Below are positions 34,073 to 43,349 of a stretch of DNA of 64,000 nt, piece after piece; the first letter of the stretch is position 1, and each line of letters begins with the position of its first letter. Made by a program: the position numbers and the translations under genes. The notes beneath the pieces are model-generated. The model worked only from the letters and a program-made list of their open reading frames with translations, ran no database searches and was not told where the DNA came from. Source of the DNA: Bacillota bacterium (GTDB lineage Bacteria; Bacillota; Clostridia; Christensenellales; Aristaeellaceae); assembly GCA_023411375.1 (NCBI GenBank), contig JAEYOW010000035.1, positions 1 through 64,000 of the forward strand. Direction: 5' to 3'.

Positions 34073-35288
34073 CCAGATGCAGCGGGAGTATCGCCGCAAT
34101 GCGACGCACCGCTGGAACGTCAAAACGGGAGCTACGCGCTCCGGCAAGACGTACGGCGATTATTTTATGCTCCCTAAACGGCTTATGGCAGGACATGATA
34201 AGCCGGGCCTTAACGTGATTCTCGGAAACACGAAAGGCACCTTGCAACGCAATATCATCCAGCCGTTGCAAGACCTGTATGGTCCGTCTCTCGTAAGCGA
34301 CATCCGCAGCGACAATACCGCGACCTTGTTTGGAGAAACCGCGTACTGCCTGGGCGCAGATAACGTCCGGCACGTCAACCGCCTCCGGGGCAGCTCGATC
34401 AAATACTGTTACGGCGACGAGGTGACGACCTGGCATCAGGATGTTTTCGACATGCTGAAATCTCGCCTTGACAAGCCGTACAGCCTGTTCGACGGCACGT
34501 GCAACCCGGCGCATCCAACGCATTGGTTTAAGATATTTCTGGACGGCTCCGCAGACATCTACCAGCAGTCGTATACCATCGACGACAATCCCTTCCTTGC
34601 TCCCGAGTTTGTGACGAACCTGAAACAGGAGTACACCGGGACGGTCTACTATGACAGGTACATTCGCGGGCTGTGGGTGGCGGCTGAGGGCGCGATTTAC
34701 CGCCAGTTCTGCGACAACCCCGACCGCTACATTACCGACAAACCGCCGCAGATTATGCGCGCGGTCATCGGCGTTGACTTCGGCGGCGGGACTAGCGCGC
34801 ACGCGTTTTGTTGTCTTGGGTTTACCGCGGGAATGCGCGAGATCGTGGTGCTGGACGAGCTGCGGGAAAAGGACGCGTTAACGCCTAACGTTCTTGAACA
34901 GCGTTTTGTGGATTTTGTGCGGCGCTGCCAAATGCGCTGGCTGGTTACGGATACATATTGCGACAATGTGGAGAAAACGTTGATAGCGGGCCTTCGAACG
35001 GCAGCCGCACAGGCCCGGTTGCCGCTGAATATCGGCAATGCAATCAAGCGCCCCATCAACGACCGCATCCGGGCGTTGTGCATCCTGATGGGAGCGGATA
35101 GGTTCAAGGTTGTGCGCAGTTGCACGGCGACCATCGACGCTTTGAGAAGCGCCGTATGGGATTCGAAAAAGCCCATTGCAGACGTGCGCCTTGACGACGG
35201 GACCACTAATATTGATAGCCTGGATGCGCTTGAATACGCATACGAACGCGACATCGAAACGCTTGTCAGCATGTGGAGGCAAAGATGA
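34065..35288 (+). CDS. Terminase large subunit (PBSX/Terminase_3 family)
   Basis: A 407-residue packaging motor. Walker A is GATRSGKT near residue 22-29, Walker B IKYCYGDEV; the RNase H-like nuclease has VIGVDFGGG, LVTDTYCDN and DSLDALEYAYE. I take ATG 34065 since AAGGAGG lies 8 bases upstream; ATG 34059 is too close to it. Acts at the portal to cut and pump DNA. Confidence 0.95.
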   Translation: MLSQMQREYRRNATHRWNVKTGATRSGKTYGDYFMLPKRLMAGHDKPGLNVILGNTKGTLQRNIIQPLQDLYGPSLVSDIRSDNTATLFGETAYCLGADNVRHVNRLRGSSIKYCYGDEVTTWHQDVFDMLKSRLDKPYSLFDGTCNPAHPTHWFKIFLDGSADIYQQSYTIDDNPFLAPEFVTNLKQEYTGTVYYDRYIRGLWVAAEGAIYRQFCDNPDRYITDKPPQIMRAVIGVDFGGGTSAHAFCCLGFTAGMREIVVLDELREKDALTPNVLEQRFVDFVRRCQMRWLVTDTYCDNVEKTLIAGLRTAAAQARLPLNIGNAIKRPINDRIRALCILMGADRFKVVRSCTATIDALRSAVWDSKKPIADVRLDDGTTNIDSLDALEYAYERDIETLVSMWRQR

Positions 35289-36922
35289 AATGGTTGGACA
35301 ACCTGAAAAGGACGGTGAAAGGCTGGATGCAGCAGGCAGGGGCAGAAACCCGCGTCGCGCGGGAATTTAAGGACATCTTTGAGATTGGCGGCGTTCCGGC
35401 CTTCAATCAGTATTACTACTTTGGTATTTTCATCTGGAAATACCTGTACCGGGGATTTTATAACGCCTGGCATTTAATTGGCGCACCTGTGATCGGCGAC
35501 CCCAACCGCACGCGTAAGATGGAGCGCATGGATGTGCCAAAGGCCATTTGCGCGGAACTGGCAAGCCTCGTATGGGGAGAGGAGTGTACCGTAAACGTCA
35601 CCCGGAAGGGGTACGAGCCGGACACCGCCGAGCCTGACCCGCTTGGGGAATACATCAACTATGTCCTTTCAACGAACGCATTCCGGACAAAGATGCAAGA
35701 GCATATCGAGCAAAGCCTTGCACTCGGCGGCGGCGCGCTTAAGGTCTGGCATGAGGAGCGCCACGACGAGAACGGAAACCCCGTGCCCGGAACGGGTAAA
35801 ATCCAAATCGGTTATTGCATGGCCGATCAGTTTGTGCCCACTGCATGGGACAACGCCAAGATTACTGAAGGGGTCTTTATCAGCCGTCAAGCCAAAGACG
35901 GCTATTATTATACCCGCCTTGAATGGCACAAGTGGAACGGTCTTACCTATACGGTGTCAAACGAATTGTACCGCAGCGACATGCAAAAGGGTAGAACAGC
36001 CACGGAACCGCAGGACATTCTCGGGTATCGCTACCCGTTGAATACCATTTACCCATTTCTGGAAGAGAACACAACCATACCCGGTCTTGAAGAAAGCCTA
36101 TTTTCTTATTACCGGACGCCGATCGCCAACAACCTTGACGACAACAGCCCGTTGGGTATGAGCATCTACGGCAACGCCATGTCAACGCTGCATTCAATCG
36201 ACATCATCTATGATTCCTTCGTGCGGGAATTCCGGCTCGGCAAGAAGCGAATCATCGTGCCCGCCAAAGCCGTTCACACCGTTGTAGACCCCATAAACGG
36301 GCAGTTGCGCCGGTACTTTGATGCGACGGACGAAACATACGAAGCCCTTAATGTTGACGACGCCGAAGCCCTTAAGATCAGCGATAACAGCGTAGAGCTT
36401 CGCGTAGAAGAACACATTGCGGCGCTCAACGCGTTTCTGTCCATCCTGTGCTTGCAGGTAGGATTTTCCGCGAACACCTTCACGTTTGACGAGAAATCGG
36501 GACTTAAAACCGCCACAGAAGTTGTAAGCGAGAACAGCAAGACTTACAAGACCATTAAGACGGTGCAAAATCAGTTGCAGCCGGCGCTGGAAATGCTCGT
36601 GCATAATATCATCGCGGTTGCCGGGCTGTACGACGTGGAATGGGATGGGCGCAAGGTGTCGGAGCTGGCTGCCGGAGGGTATGACGTTAACATCGTCTTT
36701 GACGACGGCGTAACGCAGGACAGGCAAACCAACCTTAACGAGGGCGTTATGCTGGTCAACAGCGGCCTTTTGAGCAAGCGAACCTTTTTGACGGACAAGA
36801 AATATGGTCAGGGGCTGACGGAAGAGCAGGCCGAACAGGAGTTGGAGCGCATCCGGCAGGAGCAGAGCAGCCAAATAAGCGCCGGAGTGCTGGATGTAAT
36901 CCGCGCCAATACAGCGGAGTGA
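35285..36922 (+). CDS. Portal protein (SPP1 gp6-like)
   Basis: A 545-residue protein of the usual portal size. WHLIGAPVIGDPNRTRKMER and ICAELASLVWGEE at the start, and SVELRVEEHIAALNAFLSIL with FDEKSGLKTATEVVSENSKT near the end are typical of Phage_prot_Gp6. Overlaps the terminase stop by 4 bases (ATGA). Confidence 0.9.
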   Translation: MKWLDNLKRTVKGWMQQAGAETRVAREFKDIFEIGGVPAFNQYYYFGIFIWKYLYRGFYNAWHLIGAPVIGDPNRTRKMERMDVPKAICAELASLVWGEECTVNVTRKGYEPDTAEPDPLGEYINYVLSTNAFRTKMQEHIEQSLALGGGALKVWHEERHDENGNPVPGTGKIQIGYCMADQFVPTAWDNAKITEGVFISRQAKDGYYYTRLEWHKWNGLTYTVSNELYRSDMQKGRTATEPQDILGYRYPLNTIYPFLEENTTIPGLEESLFSYYRTPIANNLDDNSPLGMSIYGNAMSTLHSIDIIYDSFVREFRLGKKRIIVPAKAVHTVVDPINGQLRRYFDATDETYEALNVDDAEALKISDNSVELRVEEHIAALNAFLSILCLQVGFSANTFTFDEKSGLKTATEVVSENSKTYKTIKTVQNQLQPALEMLVHNIIAVAGLYDVEWDGRKVSELAAGGYDVNIVFDDGVTQDRQTNLNEGVMLVNSGLLSKRTFLTDKKYGQGLTEEQAEQELERIRQEQSSQISAGVLDVIRANTAE

Positions 36923-36928
36923 TAGCGT

Positions 36929-38140
36929 ATGTTTAAGCCGGAGAGCCTGGAAAGATTCGCCGACCCGCTTGTGCGCGTTTATGCGGACGTGACCGACGCG
37001 CTGCTCGTGAATATCGCAAGGCATTTCAACGTAAGCGCCACGGGGAATACCGGAACCTTTGAGTGGCAGGTGCAGAAGCTTGCCGAGCTTGGGCAGATGA
37101 CGCAGGAAAACATAGCGATTATCGCCTATTATACCGGAGCGGACAGCGGGTTGCTACGCGAGGCGCTGACGCAGAGCATGTTGCTCGCTCTTGATGCTGT
37201 GGAGCCGGAGCTGAAACGGGCCGCGCTGGCCGGATTCCTTTATCCCGCCGAACCGCCGCCCGAGGTAAGTTCCGGAGCAATGCAAGCCCTTGAAAGCTAT
37301 TACCGCCAAGCCTCCGATAAGCTCAACCTCGTCAACACGGTTATGCTCCAAAGCTCGCTTGACCAGTATCGCCGCGTGGTGGCCGATACGCTCGCGTATG
37401 AGGCCCAATTAACCGCCGCGCAAGAAATCCTGAACACGGCTGCCGGAGAGGTGATAACAGGCTCGTTTGCGCATCGGGACGCTGTCAGGCGCGCCGTTAA
37501 GCGCATGGCAGCCGAAGGGCTTACCGGATTTGTCGATCGGGGTGGACACCGCTGGACGCCGGAAGCCTATGTAAGCATGGACGTGCGCACCACAATGACC
37601 AATACCGCACACGCAGCCACCTGGGCCCGGTGCGACGAATACGGGAACGACCTGATCTTGGTCAGCACAAAAGCCGCAGCACGCGAAAAATGCTATCCAT
37701 GGCAGAACAAGGTATTGAGTCGCACGAACAATGCGCGCGACGTAACGGACCTTGACGGGAATGCCATACATGTATACGCCATGAGCCAAACCAGTTACGG
37801 GCAGCCGGACGGCCTGTTTGGTATCAACTGCCATCATTTCAGCAGCCCGTTTACACCCGGTTTTTCCACGCTTGGTGACGTGCCGGAGCCTGAAACGGTT
37901 AATCAAAAGCAATACAAGGAGAGCCAGCGGCAACGGGCGCTGGAACGGAATATACGTGCGGCAAAGCTGGATGTAAGTATCGCCAAGGCTACCGGAGATG
38001 AAGATGCCGAAACGAACGCGAAGCGCAGGCTTCGGGAGCGGCAGGCGGACATGCGGGCCTTTATCCGGGAAACGAACCGCTCCCGCCGATATGACCGGGA
38101 ATACACACCGACTGAATTTAAGGAGGATTGGACGAAATGA
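36929..38140 (+). CDS. Phage minor capsid protein (Phage_min_cap2)
   Basis: A 403-residue protein. The N-terminal half is helical; the C-terminal part (WTPEAYVSMDVRTTMTNTAH, then INCHHFSSPFTPGFS and GFSTLGDVPEPE) is the conserved region of minor capsid protein 2, related to SPP1 gp7. It probably sits at the portal vertex inside the head. Confidence 0.88.
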   Translation: MFKPESLERFADPLVRVYADVTDALLVNIARHFNVSATGNTGTFEWQVQKLAELGQMTQENIAIIAYYTGADSGLLREALTQSMLLALDAVEPELKRAALAGFLYPAEPPPEVSSGAMQALESYYRQASDKLNLVNTVMLQSSLDQYRRVVADTLAYEAQLTAAQEILNTAAGEVITGSFAHRDAVRRAVKRMAAEGLTGFVDRGGHRWTPEAYVSMDVRTTMTNTAHAATWARCDEYGNDLILVSTKAAAREKCYPWQNKVLSRTNNARDVTDLDGNAIHVYAMSQTSYGQPDGLFGINCHHFSSPFTPGFSTLGDVPEPETVNQKQYKESQRQRALERNIRAAKLDVSIAKATGDEDAETNAKRRLRERQADMRAFIRETNRSRRYDREYTPTEFKEDWTK

Positions 38141-38298
38141 GTTGTACGCACCCTGTTTCCAGTTTGATTGGCACGTCTGCGGGCGTAAAATGCACCGCGT
38201 GCGGGAAAGAGTTTGCGCCAGAGGAATACGCCGCCATGTGCGCGGAAAAGCCAAAGCCTGCGCGAAGCCCGAGGAAGGGAGCAAAAGCCGGTGAATGA
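38137..38298 (+). CDS. Small zinc-ribbon protein in the head module (53 aa)
   Basis: Begins MSCTHPVSSLIGTSAGVKCT and continues ACGKEFAPEEY; the C and H of CTH with CTAC make a zinc site. AAGGAGG precedes ATG 38137, which overlaps the minor capsid stop (ATGA). Too short for most gene finders. Homologues are common at this place in clostridial phages. Confidence 0.7.
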   Translation: MSCTHPVSSLIGTSAGVKCTACGKEFAPEEYAAMCAEKPKPARSPRKGAKAGE

Positions 38299-38752
38299 GT
38301 TTGAAAGGTTGATCGCCTATCTCAAAATCGCTTACCACAACCTGACGACGCTACACCGTCACCTTGTACGGGATGCGGGATGGTTTGGAAACCATGAGCA
38401 GCTTGGGGAGTGGTATGACAGTCTCGCCGGGCAGCTGGACGATCTGGCCGAAATCGGCCTTGCGCTCGGTTACGCGGAACCGTCCATCAAGGACGCGGTA
38501 TTGCAGTTTGGCGCCGATGTGCTGGCCGCCGAGCCTCGCGAGTTACGCGATACACTGACCAGAGCCATGGAGATCATGCGCAGCGCGTCCGGGATGATGA
38601 ACGAGGCCAAGAAGCTTGTTCCGCCCGACGTATCGAACCGCCTCGAAGAGTATGTCTATCACTGGAACAAGGAAGCCAATTACAAGATCGCCCATGCGCT
38701 TGGAGCGGGTGTAAGCTCCACAAAAACGATTGTTGACGACGACGATGATTGA
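38291..38752 (+). CDS. Dps-like ferritin-fold protein in the head module (153 aa)
   Basis: Starts at GTG 38291 after AAGGGAG. HNLTTLHRHLVRDAGWFGNH and LGEWYDSLAGQLDDLAEIGL align in pattern with helices A and B of Dps, including the DxxxE of the ferroxidase site (LDDLAE). The C-terminal helices (FGADVLAAEPRELRDTLTRA) complete a four-helix bundle. Dps binds DNA and oxidises iron; whether this one does is unknown. It lies between minor capsid and scaffold genes. Confidence 0.6.
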   Translation: MNEFERLIAYLKIAYHNLTTLHRHLVRDAGWFGNHEQLGEWYDSLAGQLDDLAEIGLALGYAEPSIKDAVLQFGADVLAAEPRELRDTLTRAMEIMRSASGMMNEAKKLVPPDVSNRLEEYVYHWNKEANYKIAHALGAGVSSTKTIVDDDDD

Positions 38753-38858
38753 ACTGCAGGCCATAACCCGGCGGTTTTTTCATACCCATCTCGCCCAGCG
38801 GACGGGCGTTAAAGGCCCGTACTCGCCCGCGTCTAGGGCGTTAAAGGAGGACGTAAAA

Positions 38859-39338
38859 ATGGGATTTACCCGGAAATTTCTAGTCGACAACGGCGTGCCC
38901 GAGGACAAGGTCGACGCCATCATGGCCGAGCGCAACCGCACCCTGACGGACTATATCCCTAAGGATGAGGTTCAGGCGCAGATCGACGCAGCCCTGAAAA
39001 ACGTGCAACCGGGACAGACCGACCCCACCACGACGGACGAATACCAGCAACTTGCCCGCGAGCGCGACATGCTGCGCGCAATCGGCGGCGACGACTTTCA
39101 AGCCGTAAAGCCCAAGTTTCGCGAGACGGTTTTCGGCATGCTTGACCGCGGGGAAAAAGCCCCGCCTTTGGCAGACCAGATGAAAACCATTGCTGAAAAG
39201 TACGAAGAATACTTCGCGAAGCAGGAAGAACCGCCGAAACCGCAGTTTGGAGCGCAAACGCAGGGCAGCATGCCCAAAGGAGACGAGGGCGCAGTGAACG
39301 GTTTTGCTTCCGCGTGGGGATTCGCACCCAAAAAGTAA
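38859..39338 (+). CDS. Capsid scaffolding protein
   Basis: A 159-residue acidic, helical protein (RKFLVDNGVPEDKVDAIMAE; a central DEYQQLARERDMLRAIGGDD coiled region; a disordered Gln/Pro-rich tail before GFASAWGFAPKK). Length, charge and the place just before the major capsid gene fit a scaffold. AAAGGAGG precedes ATG 38859. Confidence 0.8.
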   Translation: MGFTRKFLVDNGVPEDKVDAIMAERNRTLTDYIPKDEVQAQIDAALKNVQPGQTDPTTTDEYQQLARERDMLRAIGGDDFQAVKPKFRETVFGMLDRGEKAPPLADQMKTIAEKYEEYFAKQEEPPKPQFGAQTQGSMPKGDEGAVNGFASAWGFAPKK

Positions 39339-39353
39339 AAAGGAGTGAACACA

Positions 39354-40562
39354 ATGCCCTTTACCCAGCAACCCTTGAACTATGCGGCCGAATATAGCCG
39401 CGCCCTTGCCAACGCCTACCCCTATCTGAGCTACTTCGGCGAGGTATGGGCTTCCCCCAACTCCACCCTGTACCGCCCTGGCAACGCCAAGACGGTATAC
39501 ATTCCGTCGATGACCGTGAGCGGCGCGCAAGCCGTGAACCGGGACAGGATTGACGGCGTGTTTGCCCGCAACTTCAACAACGAGTATCAACCCGTGACCA
39601 TGACGATGGACCGCGAATGGTCTACGCTGGTAGACCCCATGGATATCCAGCAGAGCAATGAGGTAGCGACCATTGCAAATATCACCCGCACGTTTAACGA
39701 GTTCCAAAAGTTGCCGGAGATGGATGCTTACGCCGCTTCTCATTTGTCGAGCTTCGCGTCCGGCTTTGGCGGCGTGGATTCCACGACGCTGACTGCGGAA
39801 AATATCCTCGCGCAGTGGGACAGCTACCTTGTGTACATGACCAACCAGCGCATTAACCGTGATCGCCTGGTTGCCTACATGACGCCGGGTACTTATAAGC
39901 TGCTTAAGGAGGCCGCCGGTATCACTCGGTTTGTACAGGCTGATACGGGTATCCGCAATGTTGATCGCAACGTCGGACGACTGGACGGCGTCCTGATCAA
40001 AGAGGTTCCCGGCGACATGATGCAAACGGCTTACGACTTCGACATCGGTTGGACGGCCGCCGCCGGGGCCAAGCAGATCAACATGCTCCTGCTTGACCCG
40101 CTGGCCGTCATTGCTCCTGTTATCTACGAGACCAGCATGATGAGCGCCCCGACCGCACAGAGCAAGGGCAAGTGGCTGTACTACGAGCGCTATTACTACG
40201 ATGTATTCGCGCTGAACAACCGCCTCGCGGGCTTCTTCGCCAACATGAGCGCCCCGACGCTTGGAACGTTGACCGTCACCAGCACTGCCGGTACGGCGTC
40301 CGGCGCAAGCGTAATCACGGCGACCGGCTCCGGGCTCGGGCTGTACGGAACCGAAACCTACATCAGCACTGAAAACACTTCCGCGCCGGAACTTACTTAC
40401 GGTGCGGCGCTGCCTTCCGGCGCGACCTGGGCTGTTATGGCAAGCAATCCCGTGACCGTCACCGGCCTGACCGCGAGCAAATACTCAAGCGTGGCGGTTG
40501 TCAACAAGCAGACCGGGCACGTAATCGCAGGCGGCAGCGCTGTACAGGTCGTTGGCTCTTAA
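39354..40562 (+). CDS. Major capsid protein with C-terminal Ig-like domain
   Basis: A 402-residue HK97-fold candidate. NYAAEYSRALANAYPYLSYF opens the N-terminal arm, DREWSTLVDPMDIQQSNEVA lies mid-protein and YYERYYYDVFALNNRLAGFF ends the fold near residue 298. The last 100 residues (LGTLTVTSTAGTASGASVI to VQVVGS) look like an added beta-sandwich that would decorate the shell; the tail tube protein has a related one. Start at ATG 39354, 8 bases after AAGGAG. Confidence 0.88.
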   Translation: MPFTQQPLNYAAEYSRALANAYPYLSYFGEVWASPNSTLYRPGNAKTVYIPSMTVSGAQAVNRDRIDGVFARNFNNEYQPVTMTMDREWSTLVDPMDIQQSNEVATIANITRTFNEFQKLPEMDAYAASHLSSFASGFGGVDSTTLTAENILAQWDSYLVYMTNQRINRDRLVAYMTPGTYKLLKEAAGITRFVQADTGIRNVDRNVGRLDGVLIKEVPGDMMQTAYDFDIGWTAAAGAKQINMLLLDPLAVIAPVIYETSMMSAPTAQSKGKWLYYERYYYDVFALNNRLAGFFANMSAPTLGTLTVTSTAGTASGASVITATGSGLGLYGTETYISTENTSAPELTYGAALPSGATWAVMASNPVTVTGLTASKYSSVAVVNKQTGHVIAGGSAVQVVGS

Positions 40563-40576
40563 GGGGCGTTGATCGT

Positions 40577-41002
40577 ATGGCGATTGTAAGCTACGACTGG
40601 TATGCAACCGTCTACATGGGGGAGGTCGTTGATGAAACGGCCTTCCCCCGCCTTGAGGCGCGTGCGGAGGATGCGGTCGGAGCCCTGACGCGCTGGCGGG
40701 TAAACGCGGACAACCTGAGCACCTTCCCGACTTTGACCCAGGAATTATACAAGAAAGCCATCTGCGCACAGGTGGAATACCTGGACTATAACGGCGATCA
40801 GGTTATGTTTGACGGCTCTGGCGACGTCGGTTTTACCGCCGGAAAAGTCAGCGTGAACAGTAGTGGGTACGGACAGGAAACAAAAAACCGCGCAGTTTCC
40901 AGCCTTAGCCCGCTCGTTACCACCTATCTTGAGCAAACGGGGTTGTTATACCCGGGCGTAGCTGCCGTAGGGTTTCCGACGGCGTTTGGGAGGTGGATGT
41001 AG
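40577..41002 (+). CDS. Head-tail connector protein
   Basis: A 141-residue protein. FPRLEARAEDAVGALTRWRV, then ELYKKAICAQVEYLDYNG, resembles the all-helical gp6/YqbG head completion family that stacks under the portal. Position after the capsid gene supports it. Confidence 0.75.
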   Translation: MAIVSYDWYATVYMGEVVDETAFPRLEARAEDAVGALTRWRVNADNLSTFPTLTQELYKKAICAQVEYLDYNGDQVMFDGSGDVGFTAGKVSVNSSGYGQETKNRAVSSLSPLVTTYLEQTGLLYPGVAAVGFPTAFGRWM

Positions 41003-41364
41003 TGTTCAGGCCCATTCCTGCACGCATTTTGCGCAGCACGGCAACGGTCATGGAGTGTACCGGGACCGACTTATATCAAAAGCCCGTGTATGCGCTCCAC
41101 GAAGTAACCCGCGTACATTTGCAAGACACGAACGAGGTGCACCGCACGGCTGAAAACACCGAGGTTGTGCTGCGATCCATCCTGTTTGTCGACGCCCGAA
41201 TCTCAAAGCCTGCGCTTGACTATGAGGCGCTTTTCGCGCAAAGCCTGTCAAACGGCGGGGTGATGAAAATTGTCGTCCGTGGAATTCCATACACGGTAGT
41301 AAGCGTTGACAGAGTATCAAACGACGTGGACAGACTGCATCATTGGGAAATTGGTCTTGTGTAA
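41002..41364 (+). CDS. Head closure or minor capsid-like protein (120 aa)
   Basis: GTG 41002 overlaps the previous stop; GGGAGG lies 8 bases upstream. Beta-rich sequence (VYALHEVTRVHLQDTNEVHR, IVVRGIPYTVVSVDRV) fits the small stopper/minor capsid 1 group encoded second in this cluster. Assigned mainly by order. Confidence 0.65.
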   Translation: MFRPIPARILRSTATVMECTGTDLYQKPVYALHEVTRVHLQDTNEVHRTAENTEVVLRSILFVDARISKPALDYEALFAQSLSNGGVMKIVVRGIPYTVVSVDRVSNDVDRLHHWEIGLV

Positions 41365-41376
41365 GGGAGGTCGCTC

Positions 41377-41790
41377 ATGCCTGTAAAAATCAACATCAAC
41401 AAGGCGGCTGTGCGCCGCCATGCGAAAGAGGCGTGGGACAAGGCGCTGCCGACGTTGAGCGAAGAGGTGTTGAAGGACTGCAATGAATTCGCTCCGCAAG
41501 ACAATGGGGCGTTGATTGCGTCCTCCCAGCAAAACAGCGTGCCGAAAACCGGAACGCTCGTATGGAACACTCCCTATGCTCAATATCTATGGTATGGAAT
41601 ATTGATGGTAGCGCCGAATGGCTCGGCTTGGGCGAAAAAAGGCGAAAAAAAACATACCACCGGGAAGCCGCTGCATTTCAGCAAAGATCAAAACCCGAAG
41701 GCTACTAAAATGTGGACGCTTGCCGCCAAACGCAAATACAAGGAAAAATGGCGAAAGCAAGCTGAAAAACTGATGGAGGAAAACCTGTGA
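41377..41790 (+). CDS. Minor capsid protein 2 family / HK97 gp10-like neck protein
   Basis: A 137-residue basic protein. INKAAVRRHAKEAWDKALPT, DCNEFAPQDNGALIASS and TPYAQYLWYG, with KMWTLAAKRKYKEKWRKQAE at the end, match the small head-tail joining proteins of this position. Confidence 0.78.
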   Translation: MPVKININKAAVRRHAKEAWDKALPTLSEEVLKDCNEFAPQDNGALIASSQQNSVPKTGTLVWNTPYAQYLWYGILMVAPNGSAWAKKGEKKHTTGKPLHFSKDQNPKATKMWTLAAKRKYKEKWRKQAEKLMEENL

Positions 41791-42182
41791 GCATTGTTGA
41801 TGAGGTGATGGAGGCCGTCATAGCACTTGCGCAATCCACGCAGCCGTTTGCAACCATCCGGCGCGGGCCGCTGTCCGCTGGGAACGCAATCAGCATTGAA
41901 CTAGGCCCAAGTTCCCCCGAATCAACGTTCCTGACGAAGAATAACGTGATGGGATTGGATGTGGTGCTTAACGGCAAGCACGCCGACCTCGATGTGCTTT
42001 CGGAGGCCCTGACGCTGATCCACAACCGCCTGACGCGGGCGAAAGACTACCCGCGCGCCGCCGGGTGGCAGCTCACTAATATCTGGACGACCAGCCTCCC
42101 CCGCCTGATCGGCAGGGAAGCGAATAACTCATGGCTGATGGGGAGCGCCCTGTCGGTCGAATTTTTTTATAAAGGAGTGTAA
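41787..42182 (+). CDS. Minor capsid protein 3-like / tail terminator (131 aa)
   Basis: GTG start overlapping the preceding stop. FATIRRGPLSAGNAISIELG and the C-terminal SALSVEFFYKGV are typical of the tail completion proteins that cap the tail tube. Family by pattern and order. Confidence 0.7.
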   Translation: MSIVDEVMEAVIALAQSTQPFATIRRGPLSAGNAISIELGPSSPESTFLTKNNVMGLDVVLNGKHADLDVLSEALTLIHNRLTRAKDYPRAAGWQLTNIWTTSLPRLIGREANNSWLMGSALSVEFFYKGV

Positions 42183-42185
42183 GGC

Positions 42186-42944
42186 ATGCCCGAAGTAACG
42201 AACGATGTACAGCTTCTGTTAGAAAACGTATGGGCTACCAAGGTTGAAATCGGAACAAGCAAGGACGCAAGCGGCGCATGGGTATACAGCGAGCTGTGCG
42301 AAGGCATCGAGAACTTTGAGGAGGACGTCGGCAGCCAGAACCAGCAGTATTTCTTCATGTGCCTCAAGGGGTACGCGGACAACGAGGCGACGGGCCTCGC
42401 GCCGCAGTTTACCGTCAGCGGCCGCAGGGTGTACGGCGACGCTGCGCAGGAATATATCTGGGGGCTTAAATATGAGCTGGGCAACACCCGCAAGACGAGC
42501 CTCCGCGTAAGCGTTACCGACCCAAGCGGAATTGTGCCCGTGGTGCACACTATCACCTGCGGCGCAACGATTCTTGACATCGTAACCATCGGCGGCGCGG
42601 CTACGGACAACAGCCCGTTTAACTTCACTTTGGCGATCAACGGCAAGCCCGCGCTGGAATCCACCCCGCAGCTCGGCGCCCTGACCGTGACCAGCACGGC
42701 GGGTGAGAGCGGGAAAACCGTGCTTTCCGTCACCCCCGCCCTTGGAGCCGGGAACTCTTATGTCTATAAGACCGGCGAGACTGTGACGCTTCCCGTGGCT
42801 GGGACTGTGGTCGCCGGGTGGACGGAATGGGACGGCTCCGCTCCGATTACCGCCACGAACGGGCAGCAGATCGGCGTGGTTGAGGTCAACGCGCAGACCG
42901 TCGCCCTTAAGGGCGGCACCGCCACGGTTGTATCCGGGACTTAA
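42186..42944 (+). CDS. Tail tube protein with C-terminal Ig-like domain
   Basis: A 252-residue major tail protein: LLLENVWATKVEIGTSKDAS at the start, FEEDVGSQNQQYFFMCLKGY and GDAAQEYIWGLKYELGN in the tube domain. From residue about 162, LGALTVTSTAGESGKTVLSV to TATVVSGT is an added domain related to the end of the major capsid protein. AAAGGAG precedes ATG 42186. Confidence 0.85.
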   Translation: MPEVTNDVQLLLENVWATKVEIGTSKDASGAWVYSELCEGIENFEEDVGSQNQQYFFMCLKGYADNEATGLAPQFTVSGRRVYGDAAQEYIWGLKYELGNTRKTSLRVSVTDPSGIVPVVHTITCGATILDIVTIGGAATDNSPFNFTLAINGKPALESTPQLGALTVTSTAGESGKTVLSVTPALGAGNSYVYKTGETVTLPVAGTVVAGWTEWDGSAPITATNGQQIGVVEVNAQTVALKGGTATVVSGT

Positions 42945-42951
42945 CACAGCA

Positions 42952-42981
42952 GGGAGGGCGACAAATCGCCCTCCCCTTTTT
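42952..42981 (+). terminator. Perfect-stem terminator after the tail tube gene
   Basis: GGGAGGGCGA and TCGCCCTCCC form a perfect 10-base stem with a CAAA loop, followed by CTTTTT. It lies inside the late operon and would reduce expression of the tail assembly genes relative to capsid and tube. Confidence 0.85.
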
Positions 42982-42995
42982 AGGAGGGATTCCCT

Positions 42996-43349
42996 ATGTT
43001 TGGCTCTTACAAACTCACCCTTCACCGGGTACGCGACGCGATCACGGTAGCCGAGGGCGGCGAAAAGCTGAAACTGACGGTTGACGCGGACGCGCTCGGA
43101 ATCCATACGCGCATCGGGAAAGCGCTGGACAAGTTGAAAGCGTTGAGCAACGATATCGATAACCCGGAAAAGGCCGGAGAAGCGGCGCGAACCTTTGCGG
43201 CCTCCATCTTTGGCGACAAGCAGGCCGAAACCCTGATGGCCTTTTACAGCGATGACGCCGCCGCAGTCATTGCCATATGCACCCAATACCTCAACGGACG
43301 GTTGAGCAAGCGCATTGTGGCCGCGCAGAAGCGGGCGATTCGGCGGTGA
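42996..43349 (+). CDS. Tail assembly chaperone (117 aa)
   Basis: Starts after TTAGGAGGG. Position between tail tube and tape measure, size and a helical C-terminal half (ADALGIHTRIGKALDKLKAL) fit the gpG-like chaperone. The next gene starts in GTGA at its stop; I see no slippery site for a frameshifted fusion. Confidence 0.75.
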   Translation: MFGSYKLTLHRVRDAITVAEGGEKLKLTVDADALGIHTRIGKALDKLKALSNDIDNPEKAGEAARTFAASIFGDKQAETLMAFYSDDAAAVIAICTQYLNGRLSKRIVAAQKRAIRR

